A stretch of DNA of 47,495 nucleotides, from positions 1-47,495 of the IMG/VR virus record IMGVR_UViG_3300030060_002291. One strand, 5' to 3'. The notes under the pieces were generated by a model. It searched no databases. It saw nothing but the letters and a program-made list of their open reading frames with translations, and had not been told where the DNA came from. The position numbers were made by a program, and so were the translations under genes. How positions within the stretch are numbered: the first letter of the stretch is position 1; each line of letters opens with the position of its first letter. The DNA is from a virus. Of this stretch, positions 41,339-47,495 are shown in pieces.

Positions 41339-42646
41339 ATGAGTTTTCAAACTGATATAGAAGCAATTACTGGTAGTCTTAGTGGTTTAACTACAGAAGC
41401 TACACAAGCATTAAAAGACGGTACAAAACAAGTTGTAAAACTTTTAATGAAAAATAATGCTATGAAGTCTAGATTAACTCAAGATACTACTTTAAATAAT
41501 TCTCCTACAACTATGGATACAACAAATACTGTATTAATAGAAAGTGTTACTAGAAATGATGGAACACGTTCTAGAAAAGCATCTGTTATTGATGAAGCTG
41601 ATGCTGATGATTATCAAGATATTAATAGTATTTATTATACTAGCAAGTTAGATCCTGTTTATTATATTTCTAACGATACATTAAATGTCATACCTACACC
41701 AGCTAGCGGACAAAGTGCATTAGTAAAACATATAACACCAGCTACTAATCAAACATTAGGTGCTAGTGCTATTGATAATTTACCTAGTGAGTTAAATAGA
41801 GGTGTTGTTGTATATGCTGCTATTGAAATATTAAGAAAACAATTAAACGCTAAAAATACTTCATTAGTTAATTTAAATAATAATTTAGGTTCTATAAGTG
41901 TACCTACTGGTTCTGGTTTATTAACAGATGTAACTTATAGTGCACCAGGAAATCAAGATGTAGGAACAGCTTCTAGTGGTGGAGTTAGTAATAGCACAGG
42001 TGTACAAGCTGGTAATGATATAGATTTAGGAAGTCCTCCTGCTTACAACAAAAGCAGTTCTGGATTAGATCACGATACTGGAAGTATAGCTGTAAATGAT
42101 TTTATAGATACAGAAGACGTAGAATTAGCACAAATAGCATTGTCAAAAGAGTCACAAAAATTACAAGACTATCAAGCTGGAATTGCTGACGAATTAAATG
42201 AATTTAACGGACAAGCAAATAATTATAGAGTTGAAATACAAACTAAATTAGATAGAGCTCAAAGAAATATACAGGCATCAATAAATGATGCAAGAAATGA
42301 TTTAGCTGCTGCACAAGCTACTGCGCAATTAGCAACAAATGTTTCAATACGTAATCAAGCAGAAAAATCACAACGTTTTATACAAAACGCAATAAATTCT
42401 ATGCAAGCAATTATGGCTGATAATCAATCTAAATTATCTAAGTATACTTTAGATTTAAATAAATACCAGGCGCAAGTTGCTGAATCAGTTCAAAAATATC
42501 AATTAGCTTTTCAAGAAATAACGCAAGATTATAACTGGTTAGCACAGCAATATCAAATTGCTAGAAATGATTTTATAGATTTTTTATCACCATATATAAT
42601 GTTAGGAGGTAGCGGTGAAGTTGCAACAGATGATAGATCAAATTAA
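41339..42646 (+). CDS. Head-tail/tail structural protein with long coiled coil (435 aa)
   Basis: The first ~230 residues are mixed, with a DPVYYISNDTLNVIPTPASG segment and Ser/Gly linkers; residues ~240-420 are an almost unbroken coil (QIALSKESQKLQDYQAG, YNWLAQQYQIARNDFIDFLS). The DTLNVIPTP-type segment is common in proteins near the head-tail joint of marine podoviruses. Role likely structural. Its end overlaps the next gene by 32 bases. Confidence 0.6.
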   Translation: MSFQTDIEAITGSLSGLTTEATQALKDGTKQVVKLLMKNNAMKSRLTQDTTLNNSPTTMDTTNTVLIESVTRNDGTRSRKASVIDEADADDYQDINSIYYTSKLDPVYYISNDTLNVIPTPASGQSALVKHITPATNQTLGASAIDNLPSELNRGVVVYAAIEILRKQLNAKNTSLVNLNNNLGSISVPTGSGLLTDVTYSAPGNQDVGTASSGGVSNSTGVQAGNDIDLGSPPAYNKSSSGLDHDTGSIAVNDFIDTEDVELAQIALSKESQKLQDYQAGIADELNEFNGQANNYRVEIQTKLDRAQRNIQASINDARNDLAAAQATAQLATNVSIRNQAEKSQRFIQNAINSMQAIMADNQSKLSKYTLDLNKYQAQVAESVQKYQLAFQEITQDYNWLAQQYQIARNDFIDFLSPYIMLGGSGEVATDDRSN

Positions 42647-42893
42647 AAAACATCATCCTGAGTTAGGTACTAATGAAATAATTCATTTATTAAACCAAGC
42701 ATCAGATGAGTTTTGTTCTAGAACACTTATATTAGATGAAGCTACACAGTTTACAACTACAGCTAATCAACGTTATTATGGTTTAAAAGATTCTATTTTA
42801 GAAATTAAATCTGTAGATCTTCAAGATGAAGATGGTAACCATGTTACTATTAAAAGATTAATGGGTAGACCTCAATATAGGGATTTAGTATAA
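42615..42893 (+). CDS. Head-tail adaptor-like protein, N-part (92 aa), GTG start
   Basis: GTG at 42615 with AGGAGG 5 bases ahead. MKLQQMIDQIKKHHPELGTN, RTLILDEATQFTTTANQRYY, GLKDSILEIKSVDLQDEDG: the helical start and 'YYGLPDDIIEIKSVD'-type strand are what I know from head-tail adaptor proteins. Together with the next gene it looks like one ~220-residue adaptor split in two; the junction is a TAATG overlap. Confidence 0.6.
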   Translation: MKLQQMIDQIKKHHPELGTNEIIHLLNQASDEFCSRTLILDEATQFTTTANQRYYGLKDSILEIKSVDLQDEDGNHVTIKRLMGRPQYRDLV

Positions 42894-43297
42894 TGGCACA
42901 TAACACAGAAAATATAATTTCAAAACACAAAGTATATTGGATTGAAAGAGATTCAATTGGATTAGCTGAGTACGATTCTACTAAAACAGAAAAAGATCAG
43001 TTTACTAGTTTAACTAGCGCATTAACTGTTACTTTATTTTACTATAAGAAAGCAGATCATTTTAATACATTAGATTCTAATAGTAGTTCAATGGCAGAAC
43101 AAAGTGAAATACCTTTGCAATTTCATCAATATTTAGTTGATCGTGCTATACAGTTAGGTTATGAAACAAAACCTGATATGATACAAATGGCTCCGTACTT
43201 TGAAAAAAAGTTTGAAAAAGGAATTAAAGAAGGAAAAATGTTTGCAAATCGTGGAAGAATTAGTGGAATTAGACACGTAAAACAATCGAGTTTTTAA
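42893..43297 (+). CDS. Head-tail adaptor-like protein, C-part (134 aa)
   Basis: KVYWIERDSIGLAEYDST, TLFYYKKADHFNTLDSNSS, then QSEIPLQFHQYLVDRAIQLG and a long helix KKFEKGIKEGKMFANRG. The YYKKADHF, SEIPLQFHQ and C-terminal helix pattern continues the adaptor architecture of the preceding gene. As separate chains they would have to assemble as a heteromer. Shares one base with the upstream stop. Confidence 0.6.
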   Translation: MAHNTENIISKHKVYWIERDSIGLAEYDSTKTEKDQFTSLTSALTVTLFYYKKADHFNTLDSNSSSMAEQSEIPLQFHQYLVDRAIQLGYETKPDMIQMAPYFEKKFEKGIKEGKMFANRGRISGIRHVKQSSF

Positions 43298-43298
43298 T

Positions 43299-43532
43299 AT
43301 GGCTAATACTTGGAAAAAAGGAAATTTTGGTTTAATTAATTTAACTGAGTTAAATGCAAGTTTTGATGATTTGTTCCAAACTTTTTCTGATAATTTAGAT
43401 GGAAACTATACAGAAGTAGCAATTCCTGTTGATGAAACATTTAGTGATGTATCGATAACATCAGATGCATCTTTTAACGATGTTTCTAAACCAAGCGTTC
43501 CTACTTACAACGATCAGGGGGTAAATTCGTAA
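43299..43532 (+). CDS. Small structural-block protein (77 aa)
   Basis: MANTWKKGNFGLINLTELNA, then SFDDLFQTFSDNLDGNYTEV and a Ser/Asp/Val-rich extended end. It has the fibre-like composition of its neighbours; probably a tail-fibre adaptor. Shares one base with the next ATG. Unknown family. Confidence 0.6.
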   Translation: MANTWKKGNFGLINLTELNASFDDLFQTFSDNLDGNYTEVAIPVDETFSDVSITSDASFNDVSKPSVPTYNDQGVNS

Positions 43533-43789
43533 TGGGTGGAAGTTTAACAAAACCAAATAAAATAAAAGATATATATACTAAGTTAGTATTTTTTGATGAT
43601 AATAAATTTAAAATAGACAATGGTAGCGCAGATGTAATAATTACAGATGCTGATAATTTTGGAGAAGATACAGTATCTGAATTAACTGATACAAATATTA
43701 CATCGCCACAAAATGCTGCATTGTTAAAATATGATTCATCTAGTCAAAAATGGATAGATGATACTGAAATAGATTGCGGTGGATTTTAA
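43532..43789 (+). CDS. Small tail-fibre-type protein (85 aa)
   Basis: MGGSLTKPNKIKDIYTKLVF, FFDDNKFKIDNGSADVII, and an end NAALLKYDSSSQKWIDDTEI that is the beta repeat seen in phage fibre proteins ('DNDILVYDS..KWV'). Probably a fibre-attachment or short tail protein, made with the two fibre genes downstream. Confidence 0.6.
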   Translation: MGGSLTKPNKIKDIYTKLVFFDDNKFKIDNGSADVIITDADNFGEDTVSELTDTNITSPQNAALLKYDSSSQKWIDDTEIDCGGF

Positions 43790-43801
43790 GGGAGATAAAA
43801 A

Positions 43802-44797
43802 ATGGCAAATACGTTAAAAATAAAAAGAAATACGTGGAACAATAGCAGCACTCCTAGTGGATTAGCTTATGGTGAATTAGCTTGGGATAATGCGGGGGAA
43901 ACTCTATATATTGGAAAACAAACTGATGGCGGTGGAACAATAGCTTCTACTAAAATTAGTACAGTAGCAACAACAAGTGTAAAAGGATTAGCAAGTTTTA
44001 GTAGTGGTAATTTTGCTGTAAGTAATGGAGCAGTTACTATTAAAGACGATGGTGTAGATTCAGACCAAATAGCTGACAATGCTATCGTTGCAGCATTAGT
44101 AGCTAATAATTCTGTAGCGTTAGGAACAAAAACTACAGGAAATTATGTATCAACTATCACAGGTGGTACTGGTATAGATAGTAATGGTGCTACATCTGGA
44201 GAGGGAGTTGCTCATTCATTAACATTAGATTTAAATGAATTAGGAACTGAAACAACTATAGCACAAGCTGATTTTATTGCTATGGTAGATGCAACAGATA
44301 GTGGTTCACAAAAAATTACTTTTAGTAATTTAGAAGACCAAATATTTGGTAATGTATCTGGAGATATTGCTATAGCAGCAGGAGGTACAGCTTCTATTGC
44401 TGCAGGTTCTATTGTTACAGCAGATATTGGCGATGATCAAGTTACTGGAGATAAATTAGCAAATGATATTACTATTGCTAATGATTTAGTTGTATCTGGA
44501 GATTTAACAGTACAAGGTGATACAACTACTATTAACACAGCTACATTGGCAGTAGAAGATAAAGATATTGTAATAGCTAGTGGTGCTGGTAGTTCTTCAG
44601 CAGCTAATAATGCTGGTATTATTGTAGGTAGTGATGTAGCTAGTATTAAGTATGTTCACTCAGGTACAAAATGGGCATTAAATAAAAATACAGATATTAC
44701 TGGTACTTTAGCAGTATCAAGTACATCTACATTTACTGGAGCTATTACAGCTTCTGGAGGTTTTACAAACAGTACGTTTGATGGCGGAACATTTTAA
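43802..44797 (+). CDS. Tail fibre protein 1 (331 aa)
   Basis: Opens MANTLKIKRNTWNNSSTPSG and continues LAYGELAWDNAGETLYIGKQ, a 'IKR..P..L..GELA.....LYIG' N-terminus that also opens the gene at 44811. Then repetitive Ser/Thr/Ala/Gly/Asp beta structure and a DLVVSGDLTVQGDTTTINTA element typical of long phage fibres. It has no S74 chaperone of its own and ends FTNSTFDGGTF. GGGAG precedes the ATG. Likely forms part of the same fibre as the next gene. Confidence 0.8.
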   Translation: MANTLKIKRNTWNNSSTPSGLAYGELAWDNAGETLYIGKQTDGGGTIASTKISTVATTSVKGLASFSSGNFAVSNGAVTIKDDGVDSDQIADNAIVAALVANNSVALGTKTTGNYVSTITGGTGIDSNGATSGEGVAHSLTLDLNELGTETTIAQADFIAMVDATDSGSQKITFSNLEDQIFGNVSGDIAIAAGGTASIAAGSIVTADIGDDQVTGDKLANDITIANDLVVSGDLTVQGDTTTINTATLAVEDKDIVIASGAGSSSAANNAGIIVGSDVASIKYVHSGTKWALNKNTDITGTLAVSSTSTFTGAITASGGFTNSTFDGGTF

Positions 44798-44810
44798 TTA
44801 GGAGTAATCA

Positions 44811-47495
44811 ATGTCTAATAAGATATTAATAAAAAGAGGTAGTGGTGCACCTACTACAAGTGATTTAGACAATTACGAAATTGCCTATGATACAGGTGCT
44901 AATAAATTATATATTCGTGATGGTAGCGATATTATTCCCTTTGCAGCTATTGTAGACGAAGATAATTTTTCATCAGACGATGCTAATAGAGTACCATCGC
45001 AACAATCTGTAAAAGCATATATAGCTAGTGAATTAGCAGCTGCAGGTGCAGGAGATATAACAGCAGTAGTAGCTGGAACAGGATTATCTGGAGGAGCAAA
45101 TAGTGGTTCTGCTACTTTAAACATAGATTCAACGGTAGCTACACTTACTGGATCACAAACACTTACTAACAAAACTATAGCAAGTCCTACTTTTACTGGA
45201 GATATATCATTTAATGATGTTTCAACTCCAAAACTTACTATAACAGATACAACAAATACTGTAAGTGCTGAACTTCGTGCTACTGATACAACTGGTACTG
45301 TTGGAACTGTAACAGACCATAATTTTAATATTATCAGAAATGGAACTGGAAAATTAACATTTTATAATAATTATACAATGCACAATAATGGTGGTAATGA
45401 TTTAGATTTTAGAGCAAAAGACGATAGTGGTACTGAAATATTCAGAATAGATGCTGGAACATCTAAGATACATATTAATTCAACTCTATTGTTAGATAGT
45501 GTAAATATTAGTGCAATTCAAACAGGAAGTGAATCCTTTGCAGACAATGATACTTCTTTAATGACTTCTGCTGCAATACAAGATAAAATTACTTCTTATG
45601 GTTATATAACCTCAGATACAAATACTTTTAGAACAGTAACTGCAGGTGGTAATACTTTAGGTGCTTCAGAAACATTAGCTTTTACTGCAGGTTCAAATGT
45701 AACTATAACTGAATCTGGCGGTGCTGTTACAATAGCATCAACAGACACTAACACTCAACTAACTTTAAAAGACGAAGACAATATGGCTTCTAATAGTGCA
45801 ACAGCGGCAGCATCACAACAAAGTATTAAAGCGTATGTAGACGCAGAAGTAGCTGGTATTGTTGATTCAGCTCCAGCAGCTTTAAATACATTAAACGAAT
45901 TAGCAGCAGCTTTAGGAGATGATGACAACTTTAACAATAATGTATCAAGTGCATTAGGAAATAGATTAAGAGTAGATACAGCTTCACAAGGATTAAATGG
46001 CACACAACAAGCCAATGCAATCACTAACTTAGGTATTACTGCTACCAAAGCAGAATTAAATTATGTAGATGGAGTAACTTCCAATATTCAAACACAATTA
46101 AATGCAAAAATTGAAGCGACTTTAACTACTGAGCAAGTACAAGACATTGCTGGTGGTATGTTTTCAAGCAATACAGAAACTGGTATTGCTGCTTCCTATG
46201 TAGACGGAGATGGAACTATTGATTTAACGGTAGATTATTTACCAGCAACAGATGATAGAGATGTAAAACCAAATGCAATAACTACTTCTGGTGTAAAACA
46301 AGTAAGAGCATACTTCACTACATTAGAGGGTTTAACTGGTAGTTCTGGAAGTGATTATCAAGATTTATTAGTATTAGATACTTACTCAGACGGTAGTGGT
46401 GGAGATATGAACGCTTTAGCATTTGACAAAAGCACTCAAAATATTTATCACTATTTAGCAGATCAAAGTGATTCAACTTGGGGAACTGCAAAAAGAATAG
46501 CTTATATAGAAAATGGATCTAACAATAGAGTGATGACTGCATCAAGTTCTTCTACAGTAAATGGAGAGAGCAGTCTTACTTTTGACGGAACAAATTTAGC
46601 AATAGCGTCTACTGGTAAACTTTACTTTGGTGGTGGTAGCCATACTTATATACAAGAAGATACCAATGATAGATTAAGATTCTTTTGTGGTGGTGCTGAG
46701 TTTATTCGATTTACTGAAGATACTTCAAATACATTAAATTTTTATCAACCAATGAATTTTCAAGGGCAAACAGTAACTAATGCTGGGGAAATATCAGCAA
46801 CATCTTTAGATATATCTGGAGATATAGATGTAGACGGTACTGCAAATTTAGATGCAGTAGACATTGACGGCACTATTAATGCTTCTGGCGTAGCAACATT
46901 TACTAATAGAATTACTTCAACTGCGACTGGTGGATTTACTATAGGTAATTATGCTGGATATGATAGAATACAAAATAGTTCTAACTCGTTTAGCTTTTTA
47001 ACTGACGGAAATGGTTATGCTAATATGACATTTGGAACAGTAACTGCTGGTACTTGGAACGGAAGTGTTATTGCAAGTGCATATTTAGATTCAGATACTG
47101 CACATTTATCTGGCTCTCAGTCATTTACTGGCACTAAAACATTTACAGCAAGAACTACTTTTGATGATAGTGGAGCTGACGGTGTTTTATTCAAAGCATC
47201 AGACAATGCTAGTAATTCTTCAAGAGCATTTTTTGACGGAACTTCTACTTCTTGTATATTCCAAGAGGGTAATGATTTAAGTTTTAGAAGTGGAGCTACT
47301 ACTGGTAGTTCAAGTGGTACTGAAAGATTTTTTATTAATTCAAGTGGTCCACAAGTTCCAACTGGCTCACAACTTTATGTAGATGATATACACGGAAAAA
47401 GTAATGATACAAACAGATTAGTATTAGATGATGATACAATGTCAACAGCAAATGCAGTATCGCTAACTGCTATAAATAATCTTTTTTTATGTGCC
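44811..47495 (+). CDS. Tail fibre/spike protein 2, N-terminal part (continues at base 1)
   Basis: AGGAG 5 bases before the ATG. Opens MSNKILIKRGSGAPTTSDLD and continues NYEIAYDTGANKLYIRDG, the same docking start as fibre 1. The frame stays open to the window's edge and continues at base 1, giving 1265 residues in all. It is Ser/Thr/Gly/Asn-rich and modular: a 'TSLMTSAAIQDKITSYGY' unit near 45556 recurs as 'HIMTSAAVEDKILGYGY' near 567, and GDITAVVAGT occurs at 45052 and again near 631. Such duplication is usual in fibres that evolve by recombination. The C-terminal S74 domain lies at 930-1209. Confidence 0.9.
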   Translation, partial: MSNKILIKRGSGAPTTSDLDNYEIAYDTGANKLYIRDGSDIIPFAAIVDEDNFSSDDANRVPSQQSVKAYIASELAAAGAGDITAVVAGTGLSGGANSGSATLNIDSTVATLTGSQTLTNKTIASPTFTGDISFNDVSTPKLTITDTTNTVSAELRATDTTGTVGTVTDHNFNIIRNGTGKLTFYNNYTMHNNGGNDLDFRAKDDSGTEIFRIDAGTSKIHINSTLLLDSVNISAIQTGSESFADNDTSLMTSAAIQDKITSYGYITSDTNTFRTVTAGGNTLGASETLAFTAGSNVTITESGGAVTIASTDTNTQLTLKDEDNMASNSATAAASQQSIKAYVDAEVAGIVDSAPAALNTLNELAAALGDDDNFNNNVSSALGNRLRVDTASQGLNGTQQANAITNLGITATKAELNYVDGVTSNIQTQLNAKIEATLTTEQVQDIAGGMFSSNTETGIAASYVDGDGTIDLTVDYLPATDDRDVKPNAITTSGVKQVRAYFTTLEGLTGSSGSDYQDLLVLDTYSDGSGGDMNALAFDKSTQNIYHYLADQSDSTWGTAKRIAYIENGSNNRVMTASSSSTVNGESSLTFDGTNLAIASTGKLYFGGGSHTYIQEDTNDRLRFFCGGAEFIRFTEDTSNTLNFYQPMNFQGQTVTNAGEISATSLDISGDIDVDGTANLDAVDIDGTINASGVATFTNRITSTATGGFTIGNYAGYDRIQNSSNSFSFLTDGNGYANMTFGTVTAGTWNGSVIASAYLDSDTAHLSGSQSFTGTKTFTARTTFDDSGADGVLFKASDNASNSSRAFFDGTSTSCIFQEGNDLSFRSGATTGSSSGTERFFINSSGPQVPTGSQLYVDDIHGKSNDTNRLVLDDDTMSTANAVSLTAINNLFLCA
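47397..47494. repeat. Terminal direct repeat, right copy
   Basis: Identical to bases 1-98. Unique genome length is therefore 47,396 bases if the overlap is an assembly artefact of a circular or permuted molecule. Confidence 0.95.

Overview
This window is essentially one complete, AT-rich tailed-phage genome, opened inside a gene. Bases 1-98 recur exactly at 47397-47494, and the tail-fibre reading frame that starts at 44811 continues without a break from the right edge into base 1. The natural unit is therefore a circularly closed or circularly permuted genome of about 47.4 kb. The gene set suggests a podovirus-like Caudoviricetes member, and many small proteins resemble types I know from uncultured marine phages. 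I see no tape-measure protein, sheath, integrase, repressor, DNA polymerase, RNA polymerase or tRNA. The host is probably a bacterium that uses Shine-Dalgarno starts, since GGAGG-like sites precede most genes. I cannot name it from the sequence.

Layout. (1) 33059-47495 and on to 1212 (+) is the packaging, head and tail block: putative small terminase, large terminase, portal, scaffold, major capsid, adaptors and two tail-fibre proteins. The second fibre ends in an S74 self-cleaving chaperone. (2) 1209-4976 (+) holds a tail protein with a C-terminal Hint (intein/hedgehog-like) domain, a membrane/coiled-coil protein, an exported thioredoxin-fold protein without its cysteines, five tiny lysine-rich proteins and a metallophosphoesterase. 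(3) 4957-22917 (+) holds large tail proteins, a T4-type lysozyme and a likely DNA-ejection set ending in a 3406-residue giant protein. (4) 32824-22909 (-) is one long leftward early/replication block of about 26 tightly packed genes, many overlapping. It includes an AEP primase-helicase fusion, an SSB, an ERF-like annealing protein, an Hjc-like resolvase and many small unknown proteins.

The leftward block is the least ordinary part. Nearly every real gap in it (23053-23376, 27509-27585, 29311-29490, 31275-31402, 32154-32410) holds strong stem-loops. In three of them the helix is complete only in leftward RNA, because four imperfect pairs are G-U in that strand and C-A in the other. Two gaps also share an exact 12-base motif. 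I read these as structured RNAs or RNA processing/regulatory sites of the early transcript. The 32825-33058 divergent spacer carries a long inverted repeat and is the best candidate for the early/late control region or origin.

How it fits together: the leftward genes would prime, unwind, coat, anneal and resolve phage DNA while borrowing the host polymerase. The rightward genes package it and build a short-tailed virion that carries a lysozyme and large ejected proteins. All functional calls come from reading motifs by eye; no database search was run.
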